A DNA stretch of 64,000 nucleotides from a virus. This document shows, one piece after another, positions 27,893-35,049 of this stretch. Below the pieces are notes generated by a model. That model saw only the letters and a program-made list of their open reading frames with translations, did no database searches and was not told the origin of the DNA. Both the position numbers and the translations under genes were made by a program. Numbering within the stretch: the first letter of the stretch is position 1; the number at the start of each line of letters is the position of its first letter. The stretch is from the IMG/VR virus record IMGVR_UViG_3300032820_000001, positions 62,001 to 126,000 of that record; one strand, given 5' to 3'.

Positions 27893-27914
27893 TTATATCC
27901 CTCCAAGGATTAAA
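27893..27914 (-). promoter_or_regulatory. Conserved 22-nt leader with SD, copy 1
   Basis: Coding strand: TTTAATCCTTGGAGGGATAT then AA. It is identical in front of three fibre genes (also 31025-31046 and 32334-32355), ends one to three nt before the ATG and carries the SD GGAGG. Copies 1 and 3 also have a nearby TTAATTAA just upstream. Confidence 0.8.
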
Positions 27915-27972
27915 AGTTAATTAACTTATCATGATCATATTTTGGACACAGAAGTGCCAAGAGTATCGTTGG

Positions 27973-27980
27973 TAAGTAGT
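27973..27980 (-). promoter_or_regulatory. Candidate late promoter octamer (ACTACTTA)
   Basis: Coding-strand ACTACTTA, 82 nt upstream of the giant fibre start and downstream of the terminator at 28062-28093. The 27892-28150 gap (259 nt) holds, in transcription order, the terminator, a GATCTA/TAGATC inverted repeat (28041-28056), this octamer and the conserved leader. Confidence 0.4.
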
Positions 27981-28061
27981 TGATTTTCATTAGGAAACCT
28001 AAAGTATTTTCATATCCTTTGTTACCCGAAAATCAAGGCGGATCTAGATTTAGATCTCAAA

Positions 28062-28093
28062 AGAAAAAGCACCCCGCCTTGTGGGGGTGCTTT
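28062..28093 (-). terminator. Rho-independent terminator after the 552-aa fibre gene
   Basis: A 10-bp perfect stem (28084-28093 and 28066-28075, AAAGCACCCC and complement) with an 8-nt loop, followed on the minus strand by a T-rich tract (TTTTTCTTTT). It lies about 60 nt after the stop at 28151. Confidence 0.85.
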
Positions 28094-28150
28094 GTAATTG
28101 TTTGTTGTATCGTTCATCTTTATCTCAAAGAGATTAAGAGTTACAATTGT

Positions 28151-29809
28151 TTAGGAGTCGGTGAACTGCACCGTGACCACGTTAAAGGAATCATCTATAA
28201 ACTGAAATGTATAAACGTGTCCAGGTCCCTGATCCAACCCGATCTCCGCCAACTTCACCAATGTGGTGGTTCCTGCGGCGAGGGGATATGGTGCACCAGT
28301 GGGAGGTGGGCTGCCAAACCAAACATCACCGTAGCCGGCGTTCGTTGCAACCGCCACGCAATTGGCGCTACAGGTAATATCAATGCTGCCACCGTTGTCA
28401 ACAATTGAAGCTGCAAAGGCAATATCAGCTTCTATCGTTACATCAACAGTAGCGGTGGCCGTTTGGTTTTGGCTGTCTGTTGCTGTAAAAGTCACTGTTT
28501 GGTTTGCACCAACAGCCATAGTGCTGGCATTTGCGGGATCCGCAGTAACAGCAAGTGCGCCGTCTTCGATATCAGTTGCAGTTGCATTAGACGCGAAGTC
28601 ATAATTAGTATTCTCTGTTAGAGTGGTACTTACTCCTGCAGTGTTAATCGTTGGCAAGTTGTCATAAAAGAACGGTGATGCAAACCACTGAGAATCTTCG
28701 CGGAAATAAAATTTATTATTCGCTGGGAACTCTGTGGTGCTGTTGGCACTAAATTCAGCGGCAGAACATTCCAAATAGAACACTTCTCCCTCTTCTGGGC
28801 TGGCTTCAATATCGGCAATTGTCGATACTTTCGGCGTGAAGAATTTCTCACAGGAAGTGTCGCCCGACATTTCAGCGTTCTTGTTGGCTGCTACAGTGAG
28901 AGAGTCACTTCGCATGCCAGCTGCTTTAGAAGAGCCGTCGACAGTTTTAGCGGCTGCGCCAAGCATGGCGTCAAGTCTATTCTGTCGACTTTGCAATTTC
29001 TTATCCAACTCATCGTCGGCTGCATGCAAGCTCGCTTTACCGTTCAAATAATTTGTAGCTTCTGCATTACCATAATCAACAGCAAATGCACTACTTGCCC
29101 CAATGGAACTGGTAGCGTTGCTGAGTTTGGTAGTCAAACCTGCTTCATGAGTATTTTCTGCGGTGTTATTGTGGGCACTCAAAGTTATCTGTTGTGCAGC
29201 AATTGTATCATTAGGTGCCTGAGCGGTACCTCTAATTTCTGATTTCATTGCGGTGATCTTAGAAGTTAAGGTGCCTCGCAGATCTGTATCTGCATCCATG
29301 GCAGTCTTAAGTGCTTCAAGAGTTTTCCAAGTTTCTTCAACGCCAGTGCCTTCTAGTCTCTGTGAGACTTGATATGCAAGCGAACCAGAAGTGGTATTAC
29401 TACCATTGATACGATTGATATCGGCCTTTGAAGCGTCAAGTTGAGTGTCCAATTTCAAATCGGCATCAAGTAAGCTTGATGCACTATTTGCATAGTTGGT
29501 GTCAGCTCGTGCTACATAGTCGTGGCCATTATTGGCTCCGTCTACAGCACTCGCTGCGGTTGAAACTCGCACGTTTTCCAGGTTTGTTCCGAGTGGACTG
29601 TGAGTCGTTGCGGAATCGGTGGTTCGAGTTCGAACCGAGCCTGAAAGGGTTTCGAGTCTAGTTACGATGTCTCCAGCAGATCCTAATACAGTAACTGTAC
29701 CAGAAAGAGTGGAAATGGCATCAGCATGACCTAATTCGGCCACACCATCGTCCATAAGTTTGTGTTTCACGGCTGAAGAGCCTGAAACTACTGCTATACC
29801 TTTAGTCAT
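28151..29809 (-). CDS. Fibre protein, paralogue of the giant adhesin (552 aa)
   Basis: This protein starts MTKGIAVVSGSSAVKHKL at an ATG with SD AGAAGGAG. Residues 1-330 closely match the start of the 3066-residue protein downstream, including YQVSQRLEGTGVE and SRQNRLDAMLGA. At about 350-395 is the shared module (GEVFYL, then KFYFREDSQWFASPFF). The last 150 residues form cadherin/Ig-like beta domains (TVTFTATDSQNQTATATVDV, about 460-480) with a final beta domain holding two Cys (about 500). It looks like a short version of the giant fibre: same attachment base, shorter distal part. It probably shares the transcript of the 395- and 421-residue genes upstream (26-nt gap) and ends at a strong terminator. 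Confidence 0.7.
   Translation of the reverse strand: MTKGIAVVSGSSAVKHKLMDDGVAELGHADAISTLSGTVTVLGSAGDIVTRLETLSGSVRTRTTDSATTHSPLGTNLENVRVSTAASAVDGANNGHDYVARADTNYANSASSLLDADLKLDTQLDASKADINRINGSNTTSGSLAYQVSQRLEGTGVEETWKTLEALKTAMDADTDLRGTLTSKITAMKSEIRGTAQAPNDTIAAQQITLSAHNNTAENTHEAGLTTKLSNATSSIGASSAFAVDYGNAEATNYLNGKASLHAADDELDKKLQSRQNRLDAMLGAAAKTVDGSSKAAGMRSDSLTVAANKNAEMSGDTSCEKFFTPKVSTIADIEASPEEGEVFYLECSAAEFSANSTTEFPANNKFYFREDSQWFASPFFYDNLPTINTAGVSTTLTENTNYDFASNATATDIEDGALAVTADPANASTMAVGANQTVTFTATDSQNQTATATVDVTIEADIAFAASIVDNGGSIDITCSANCVAVATNAGYGDVWFGSPPPTGAPYPLAAGTTTLVKLAEIGLDQGPGHVYTFQFIDDSFNVVTVQFTDS
29335..29370 (-). repeat. 36-nt identical segment shared with 27390-27425
   Basis: Second copy of the identical segment described at 27390-27425, inside the homologous N-terminal part of the 552-residue fibre gene. 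Confidence 0.85.
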
Positions 29810-29835
29810 AGTTTATTTTCTCCTTCTAATAGTTA

Positions 29836-31023
29836 TTATGATTCTGGTTCGAATCTGAACATGGATGGATGCCATTCGCCATCTTCACACATGTAAAGTT
29901 TATCGTCTTGTTTAAATGAAGTTGCACCATCACCGTCGGTGATAAATACAAACTTGCCATTGTGGGCTTGTCGCGCTGCGTTTGTCGCTGGATCGAGTCC
30001 TGCGTTAACCGCTGCAGTCGAGCTCATGTTGGGGAGCGAAAAGCGACCACTATTTGCGGTGAATCTCACAGTTCCCAAATCTGCAGTGCTACTAACCGTA
30101 AGCTTTCCAGCGAGGGTCATTGCACCACCAGTGGTGCCGTTACCTTCGAGGGCCGTAAGAGACAAATCTCTTTGGTAAATAGCTTCGTCCAAGTCCTTAT
30201 CGGCTTGAACCATGGTTCCAGCTGCAGTGATGTAGTTTTCAGTAGCGTAAGCATCAGGAGTATTTGTGCCATCGGCAGCGAGGCCGAGGTTAGTAAACGT
30301 GGTGCTCAATTCGCCAACTAACAAACCGTTTTCGGTGTTATAGCGAGAAATTTCACTTTCAAGAGCGCCAGACAAATAGCCAAGAGTGGCTGTGGCACCT
30401 TCGAGGTTGGCGATAAATGTCGCCTTTGAAGACGAAATGTGATTCTCGATTGCAGTCACCACGGTTGTGGCGGGTGCGTCGTCAAGACTATCGCCTGCGT
30501 TTCTCAGGGAGTCTTGAATGCCTTCAATGGTATCAAGTGCTCCTGCGGGGTTGGTGAAGTTAGCACCGGTTGCGCCGGCTCCAAAAACAACTTCTGCAAT
30601 TTGTCGCTTGATTGAGTGTGCGCCAGTGTTGGCATCCATTACATCAATTCTGTCTTGTTCGGTTTTTGCCAAAGCATCAATTGCTTTATCTGCGGCAGAG
30701 AATTCTGCTGCAGCGCCGTCGCCGCTTAAGGCAACATAAGTTCCAGCACCGGTGGTGCCCATAAGAACTTCTGCTGCATCTAATTTTTGCTGAATATCAG
30801 CAATTGTGTTTGAGTCTAGGGTTGCTTCTGTCCCAAGGTCGGTGTCGACTTGGGTGAGAGTTGCGGCTACGTCAGTAACAGCTGCGCCATCTTTGGCGAT
30901 TGAAACAACGCCATCGAGGTTGACCTGCTTTGAAGAGCCTGCAAGACCTAAGTTAAATTCGCCCTCGTTGTCGAGCTTGTGTACCTCTGCGGTACCACTG
31001 CGAACTACTATACCTTTTTTCAT
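29836..31023 (-). CDS. Fibre-family protein (395 aa) with N-terminal KGI motif and C-terminal Trp module
   Basis: The start is ATG 31021-31023 (MKKGIVVRSG) with SD GGAGGG; a TTG five codons earlier falls inside the SD leader and is rejected. The N-terminal 35 residues (KGIVV-x-SG, HKLDNEGEFNLG) match the other three family members. A long, Ala/Thr-rich, mostly helical central region (about 40-300) contains repeated LxxxIxxxL-type patterns and probably forms a trimeric coiled coil. The protein ends with the shared module (GKFVFITDG, then KLYMCEDGEWHPSMF) as its last 45 residues. It appears to be a minimal member: attachment motif, helical shaft, terminal module. Confidence 0.65.
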   Translation of the reverse strand: MKKGIVVRSGTAEVHKLDNEGEFNLGLAGSSKQVNLDGVVSIAKDGAAVTDVAATLTQVDTDLGTEATLDSNTIADIQQKLDAAEVLMGTTGAGTYVALSGDGAAAEFSAADKAIDALAKTEQDRIDVMDANTGAHSIKRQIAEVVFGAGATGANFTNPAGALDTIEGIQDSLRNAGDSLDDAPATTVVTAIENHISSSKATFIANLEGATATLGYLSGALESEISRYNTENGLLVGELSTTFTNLGLAADGTNTPDAYATENYITAAGTMVQADKDLDEAIYQRDLSLTALEGNGTTGGAMTLAGKLTVSSTADLGTVRFTANSGRFSLPNMSSTAAVNAGLDPATNAARQAHNGKFVFITDGDGATSFKQDDKLYMCEDGEWHPSMFRFEPES

Positions 31024-31024
31024 A

Positions 31025-31046
31025 TTATATCCCTCCAAGGATTAAA
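31025..31046 (-). promoter_or_regulatory. Conserved 22-nt leader with SD, copy 2
   Basis: Identical to the leaders at 27893-27914 and 32334-32355. It occupies most of the 42-nt gap between the 421- and 395-residue genes and provides the SD for the latter. Confidence 0.8.
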
Positions 31047-31065
31047 GTGTTTTTATTAATTTCGA

Positions 31066-32331
31066 TTATGCATCATCCTTCAATAAGTGAGATGAGTGCC
31101 AGATTCCATTTTCACAAAAGTAAAGTACTGAACCTTCGGTAAATGGGGTTGCGCTCATGTCGGTAGCTGCGGCGTTGTTGAGGCAGAATACCTTTCCATT
31201 ATTGGAAGTATCACCATCTCGCATAGTCGCGTCATCAATTGCTTCTTGTCCAGTCATAACTGGGAAGTTAAAAGTTGAAGTGCTCATCATTTTCAGGTGT
31301 CCGCTAATGTCGGAAGTTCCGCTAATAGTGAGAGTGTTACATGCAAGCAAGTCAGAACTTAAAGCTGCTATGTCAGTTTCCAAAGTCTTGGTTGCGTCGT
31401 CAAACTTCTTATCTCTTGCGATCATTGAAGTTGCGCCAGTTGTATAATTACCTTCGGTCATGGCCGACATGGTTCCGTCAGCGGCCGTTCCAGCGCATGA
31501 GGCGCCTTGGGTGCTGTCGATATCGTCACGCAAAGCTTTTTGCGATCCACCCACAGGGCGAGCCGCGCTTGTCAGATCTGTCGTTCCTGCACGTCGGTTT
31601 TTCTCGGCTTCGATTTCTGTTTCGAGAGTGTTCAAGTTTTCGTCTGCAGTGCCGACATCACCGTCGATTTCTTCGAGTGCGGATGCAACGTCAGAAAGAA
31701 CGGTTCCGGAAAAGTCAGTGTCGTCAGCGATGCTGGCCTGAATTTCTGGAAGAGTGTCGAAAGCGTCACCGGGACTAGCAACAACATCAGCAATTGCTTT
31801 TTTGATGGAGCCAGCGTTGGATGCGTGTTCCAAAATGCCTAGTTCGGCTCTTTGTCTTACGATTTCAGCAACAAGTGCTTCGTCCACTGCTTTAAGAGTG
31901 GTTGCGTCTTTGACGCCTTGAATGTTTGCACTGGTTGTGTTCAGTGTGGGGTTAACCCCAACGATGCCAGAAGTGGCATTGTTTGTGGCTGCGCCGGTGC
32001 CCGCTGTCAAGCCGGCTGCAACGATCAAATCGTTAACCTTGCCGTCAAGAAGGTCTCTACGACCATCAGCATCTGATTCTTCTTTATCAAGAGAACCTTT
32101 TATACCATTGATGACTTTAGCTAAGTCATTTGAATTGGCGCCGTCGGCTGCCATGATGGTGCCATAAGTGCCGTCCGCTTTGACTTTAATGTCAAGGTTT
32201 TCGACTTGTACGGTACCATTAAGTGTTACGGCTGATGTGCCGCCGCCTCCGACTTTAGCGTCACCATTATCCACAAGCTTGTGAACGGTGGCGCCAGTGG
32301 AAGCATTTAATACTGCTATACCTTTTGCCAT
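31066..32331 (-). CDS. Fibre-family protein (421 aa) with N-terminal KGI motif and C-terminal Trp module
   Basis: The start is ATG 32329-32331 (MAKGIAVLNASTG) behind SD GGAGGG. A longer frame begins 32 codons upstream but would run through the conserved leader, so I reject it. The N-terminus carries KGIAV and HKLVDNGDAKVGGG, like its paralogues. The middle (about 60-350) is Ala/Asp-rich and helical, with segments such as LEEIDGDVGTADENLNTLE that look like coiled coil. The last 45 residues are the shared module (GKVFCLNN, then VLYFCENGIWHSSHLL). It is the first gene of the fibre cluster after a terminator and a 109-nt leader containing a promoter-like octamer. Confidence 0.65.
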   Translation of the reverse strand: MAKGIAVLNASTGATVHKLVDNGDAKVGGGGTSAVTLNGTVQVENLDIKVKADGTYGTIMAADGANSNDLAKVINGIKGSLDKEESDADGRRDLLDGKVNDLIVAAGLTAGTGAATNNATSGIVGVNPTLNTTSANIQGVKDATTLKAVDEALVAEIVRQRAELGILEHASNAGSIKKAIADVVASPGDAFDTLPEIQASIADDTDFSGTVLSDVASALEEIDGDVGTADENLNTLETEIEAEKNRRAGTTDLTSAARPVGGSQKALRDDIDSTQGASCAGTAADGTMSAMTEGNYTTGATSMIARDKKFDDATKTLETDIAALSSDLLACNTLTISGTSDISGHLKMMSTSTFNFPVMTGQEAIDDATMRDGDTSNNGKVFCLNNAAATDMSATPFTEGSVLYFCENGIWHSSHLLKDDA

Positions 32332-32333
32332 AT

Positions 32334-32355
32334 TTATATCCCTCCAAGGATTAAA
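32334..32355 (-). promoter_or_regulatory. Conserved 22-nt leader with SD, copy 3
   Basis: Third identical copy, 2 nt upstream of the ATG at 32331. Upstream of it lie TTAATTAA and two small inverted repeats (GCAGC/GCTGC at 32374-32390 and GGCAC/GTGCC at 32412-32425) in the presumed 5' untranslated region. Confidence 0.8.
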
Positions 32356-32439
32356 ATTGTTAATTAAATGTCCGCAGCAGACCTGGCTGCTACAAACACT
32401 AAAGACGATTAGGCACAGTGGTGCCATAGTCTTCGGGGG

Positions 32440-32447
32440 TAAGTAGC
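32440..32447 (-). promoter_or_regulatory. Candidate late promoter octamer variant (GCTACTTA)
   Basis: Coding-strand GCTACTTA, one mismatch to ACTAYTTA, 109 nt upstream of the 421-residue fibre gene and downstream of the terminator at 32535-32558. Confidence 0.35.
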
Positions 32448-32534
32448 TGAAATCATTGCTGAAATCTCAAATATATTCAATTGTTTTGATTGTGGCGAAA
32501 TAGGACTCATTCCGCAGGAGATCTGAAAAGAAAT

Positions 32535-32558
32535 AAAAAAAGCACCCTGCTGGGTGCT
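32535..32558 (-). terminator. Rho-independent terminator after the packaging/prohead unit
   Basis: A 7-bp stem AGCACCC/GGGTGCT (32552-32558 and 32541-32547) with a 4-nt loop is followed by seven T residues on the minus strand. It starts 6 nt after the stop at 32564 and separates the prohead-type genes from the fibre cluster. Confidence 0.85.
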
Positions 32559-32563
32559 TCCTT

Positions 32564-32989
32564 TTAGGGGGCGTTTATACCCGAACCGCTGAGAACGTAT
32601 TCATCCTCAATCTCGGTAAGGGCTGCTATAATTTCGTAATCCCTCGCAACAATGCCGGAGTTTCTTATATAGAGTCGGCGGCACCTAACATTAAGGGTTA
32701 ATGGTGCGTTGAGATCATCCGACGATGGTGTGAAATCTAAATAGTTTCCATCTGGCAGTGGTGTGCCCCATGGAGCAGCAGGGAAGCCTCCCAAGTCAAA
32801 TGATATCTGCATGCGGCCAATTTTGTTAATAGTAACAGAGCTAGCTACATGAGGGAACTCAATCTCCAAAAAAGTGGGGTCTGCTGCAGATCCGGCATCC
32901 ACGCTGCCAGTTACTATGAAGGGCCTGCCAGAGTTTGTATATTGTGTGGCATCGTCGATTCCCGGCTTATAAGAATAATAATTGCTCAT
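32564..32989 (-). CDS. Small virion-type beta protein, paralogue of the 125-aa neighbour
   Basis: This 141-residue protein begins MSNYYSYKPGIDDATQY and has SGRPF at about residues 20-24, matching the upstream 125-residue protein. The remainder is beta-rich with a conserved CRRLYIRNSG segment (about 102-111) and ends YVLSGSGINAP. Both paralogues end in 'EYxL(S/T)GSGI' and share the 'N-V-K/R-CRR-x-Y-I' stretch, so they are full-length duplicates. No signal or membrane segment is present. Small size, beta content, duplication and position between prohead and fibre genes suggest head decoration or fibre-base proteins. The role is inferred. Confidence 0.65.
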   Translation of the reverse strand: MSNYYSYKPGIDDATQYTNSGRPFIVTGSVDAGSAADPTFLEIEFPHVASSVTINKIGRMQISFDLGGFPAAPWGTPLPDGNYLDFTPSSDDLNAPLTLNVRCRRLYIRNSGIVARDYEIIAALTEIEDEYVLSGSGINAP

Positions 32990-32997
32990 GTTTTCCC

Positions 32998-33375
32998 CTA
33001 TGGCCCTGTAATTCCAGAGCCAGTAAGAATGTACTCATCGGTAATACCAGTCAGCTCACCCAAAGTTTGTATAGTGGTGGCATTGCCTGTGGCGGTTTCT
33101 ATATAAATCCTTCTACACTTGACATTAAAAATTCGAGGCTCTGAGGCTGCTTCGATGGTTATTTTGTTTGCAGCTGGTGCTGCAGCGTTGAAATAAAGTA
33201 AAATATCCTCATTGGTGCTCAGGATAGTGAACGACTTTGTTACACGGGGGAACTCAATCGGCTCTACGTGTCCCGAAGATGCAGGTGTTGTAACAATTTG
33301 GAACCATGGGCGCCCAGACATATAATACTGACCTGCCTCACCTATGCCCGGTTTATAACTATAATAATTACTCAT
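32998..33375 (-). CDS. Small virion-type beta protein, paralogue of the 141-aa neighbour
   Basis: This 125-residue protein begins MSNYYSYKPGIGEAGQYY, followed by SGRPW. It shares NVKCRRIYIET (about 83-93) and the C-terminus YILTGSGITGP with the 141-residue gene 8 nt downstream. Its ATG overlaps the stop of the bS21 gene as ATGA (33372-33375), so it is translationally coupled to it. Being beta-rich without a signal peptide, it may be a capsid decoration protein or a subunit of a fibre attachment complex. I do not recognise a named family. Confidence 0.65.
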   Translation of the reverse strand: MSNYYSYKPGIGEAGQYYMSGRPWFQIVTTPASSGHVEPIEFPRVTKSFTILSTNEDILLYFNAAAPAANKITIEAASEPRIFNVKCRRIYIETATGNATTIQTLGELTGITDEYILTGSGITGP

Positions 33376-33593
33376 ACGTTTTTCTCCAGTGATTTTTTCT
33401 TAGCATTTTGCTTTTCAATCTCGCGTTTGGCTTTCTTCTTTATGAGGCGGGCCTTGTCGGACTTCTTTTGATAATATCTACGCTCTCTCAGTTGTTCCAT
33501 GATTCGGAACTTCTTGATATGTTTCATAAACCTTTTTATCATTCTCTCCGACGATTCTCCCGCTCTTGCCTTTATTGTAACATTTGTTGCCAT
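33372..33593 (-). CDS. rpsU: Phage-encoded ribosomal protein bS21
   Basis: This 73-residue, strongly basic protein has the bS21 layout: a short beta start (VTIKARAGES), a helix ERMIKRFMKHIKKFRIMEQLRERRYYQKKSD, and a long Lys-rich C-terminal helix. In bacterial bS21 the equivalent reads 'A-x-RRFKR...G-x-x-x-E-x-R-x-R-x-x-Y-x-K-P', and the Glu-x-x-Arg-x-x-x-x-Tyr-x-Lys spacing is kept here. bS21 binds near the anti-Shine-Dalgarno end of 16S rRNA and helps initiation. Phage copies are known from marine viruses and can enter host ribosomes. Here it sits among late virion genes and its stop overlaps the next start. An AAAGG SD lies about 11 nt upstream. Confidence 0.75.
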   Translation of the reverse strand: MATNVTIKARAGESSERMIKRFMKHIKKFRIMEQLRERRYYQKKSDKARLIKKKAKREIEKQNAKKKSLEKNV

Positions 33594-33608
33594 TGTAATT
33601 AAGCCTTT

Positions 33609-34007
33609 CTAAATTAATTTTCCCCATCTGTTATTCATGAGTGAAGAAATATCGACACCAGAATCTCCCGGCTCGACTCCTTCCATCACATTTCCAGAAG
33701 CGGGGTCTGTGCCACGCATGGGGGTTGTTCCCTCAAATACATTTACACCACCATAGGCATCTTGGCCAATTGCGGTAAGCATTTTTCGCTTTGTCTCGTC
33801 GAGCTTCATCTTCATTTTCTTCGTGTCCTCGGTATCATCTCGTTTTTCTGTAGGAGTTGAAACCTCTGTAATCGGGGTGACTCCTTGGGAATATCCCTCA
33901 ACAACCTGAGATACAATGCTCTTCAGTAATCCTTCTTCGTATAGGGACTCTCTAATACATTCTTTGATGATGGGTTTTAATACTTTTTTGAGATCGCTTT
34001 TTTTCAT
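33609..34007 (-). CDS. Small prohead-region protein with amphipathic N-terminal helix
   Basis: I do not recognise a named family for this 132-residue protein. It begins MKKSDLKKVLKPIIKECIRE and continues SLYEEGLLKSIVSQVVEGYS, a helical start I associate with small proteins of marine phages. The middle is charged (EKRDDTEDTKKMKMKLDETKRKML, about 53-76) and the rest, with AYGGVNVFEGTTP and a final SLMNNRWGKLI, is loop-rich. Its ATG directly abuts the upstream TAA. Position between the protease and bS21 suggests an internal prohead or core-associated protein. Confidence 0.6.
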   Translation of the reverse strand: MKKSDLKKVLKPIIKECIRESLYEEGLLKSIVSQVVEGYSQGVTPITEVSTPTEKRDDTEDTKKMKMKLDETKRKMLTAIGQDAYGGVNVFEGTTPMRGTDPASGNVMEGVEPGDSGVDISSLMNNRWGKLI

Positions 34008-34805
34008 TTACTTTCCTTTTTTCTTATAGTCGCCCTGTTTGGCGTTAATAGCAAAATTAAGTTGCTGGACGGTTTTTATTTCGGCTGCAGTTCTTTCGCC
34101 CTTTTGCATCAGAGCGGCCTTCTTCCTCTCCAGCTCCTCTATTGTATAGTCAGTCCACTCGCCCGTAGATTTGATATCGCCCATCCAATCCTTATCTTTT
34201 TTCTTCTTCTTTTTCTTCTTTGCTTCAAACTGTGGGACGTAATCTTTTTCCGTGGAGTCTGTTTCTGGATCGATAGCACCGCCGCGCTTTTCTTTCTCAT
34301 CTTCATCGCCCTTTTTGTCACCACCTCTCATGGCGCGTTTGAGCTTATCGATGGCAGCGCCTGCTGAGGCGTCTTGATATTCAGACTCTTCCTGAACGCT
34401 TGTTACTTCCTTTGAAAACTCCGGGTCTTTCATCATAATTCGGAAATTGTGAATCTGCTGCTCATATGCAGTGTTGCCCATGCTAGGTGCATTAAGTTGA
34501 TCAGGGGGGACGACTTTTCCATTTAGGTCTCTCCAATTATTGGGGTCATCTGGAGAATTGTTGGGATCATATGTGGGATCGGCCCGGACTGTTTCTTCCA
34601 GATCTGGGGCTCCCTCGGAGAAAGCTTTTGTTATTTCTTGAGCTACAAGTTCATCGAGGCTGATGGTTTCGTCATCTTGGGTGATATTGTCGCCATGCAT
34701 TTGCGATGCGGGGCCATCGTTGATGTCCTCGTCTATGTTGATAAATTTTGCACTCTCAACTTCTTCTTTGATAATTTGTCTCAATCTAGATTTCTTGATT
34801 TGCAT
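34008..34805 (-). CDS. Acidic/lysine-rich prohead-region protein (265 aa)
   Basis: The start is ATG 34803-34805 with SD GAGGAGAA, overlapping the preceding gene by 20 nt. The N-terminus MQIKKSRLRQIIKEEV is a short amphipathic basic helix. Residues 20-180 are acidic and probably disordered (Asp, Asn, Pro-rich). At about 198-205 there is a run of eight lysines (EAKKKKKKKKDKDW), followed by a helical C-terminus (YTIEELERKKAALMQKGERTAAEIK). The strong charge segregation resembles scaffold or internal-core proteins. With the protease two genes upstream and a related small protein next, a prohead-core role is plausible but unproven. Confidence 0.6.
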   Translation of the reverse strand: MQIKKSRLRQIIKEEVESAKFINIDEDINDGPASQMHGDNITQDDETISLDELVAQEITKAFSEGAPDLEETVRADPTYDPNNSPDDPNNWRDLNGKVVPPDQLNAPSMGNTAYEQQIHNFRIMMKDPEFSKEVTSVQEESEYQDASAGAAIDKLKRAMRGGDKKGDEDEKEKRGGAIDPETDSTEKDYVPQFEAKKKKKKKKDKDWMGDIKSTGEWTDYTIEELERKKAALMQKGERTAAEIKTVQQLNFAINAKQGDYKKKGK

Positions 34806-35049
34806 TATTGTTCTCCTCTTTTTCTTTCGATAGTCGCATTAGGGTGTGGGCTTGGGCTTGTTTTACGATGCCGTTGATTATTTCGAGAAACAACAATTCC
34901 TTGGTCAAATCTAAGTTGCCATCTTCGTCGGTGAAAAGTTGCTTATAGCCGCTAGTCACGGAATCAACAAGCTCCTCAGCGCCAGGAAGACTGTGGTCTA
35001 TCATCCCGATTTTATGGCGTGGATTGTGTATCTCAACTAGAATAGCCAT
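34786..35049 (-). CDS. Small protein coupled to the prohead protease
   Basis: The start is ATG 35047-35049 (MAILVEIHN), which overlaps the protease stop as ATGA, giving 87 residues; an in-frame start five codons earlier lies inside the protease gene and lacks support. The protein has a short beta start (ILVEIHNPRHKIGMI), then a helical region SGYKQLFTDEDGNLDLTKELLFLEIINGIVKQAQAH, and a charged Asn/Glu-rich end. I do not recognise it. Coupling to the protease suggests a prohead-core or protease-regulating role (inference). Confidence 0.6.
   Translation of the reverse strand: MAILVEIHNPRHKIGMIDHSLPGAEELVDSVTSGYKQLFTDEDGNLDLTKELLFLEIINGIVKQAQAHTLMRLSKEKEENNNANQEI

Noticed and set aside
27892-28150. 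Longest non-coding gaps (259, 249 and 232 nt at 27892, 18442 and 32332) checked for tRNA or small RNA genes
   Set aside because: Only a terminator, the promoter-like octamer, leaders and minor inverted repeats are visible; no cloverleaf could be drawn.
31066-32427. Longer N-terminal version of the 421-residue fibre protein
   Set aside because: The extra 32 codons run through the conserved SD leader shared with two other genes, and paralogues start at the KGI motif.
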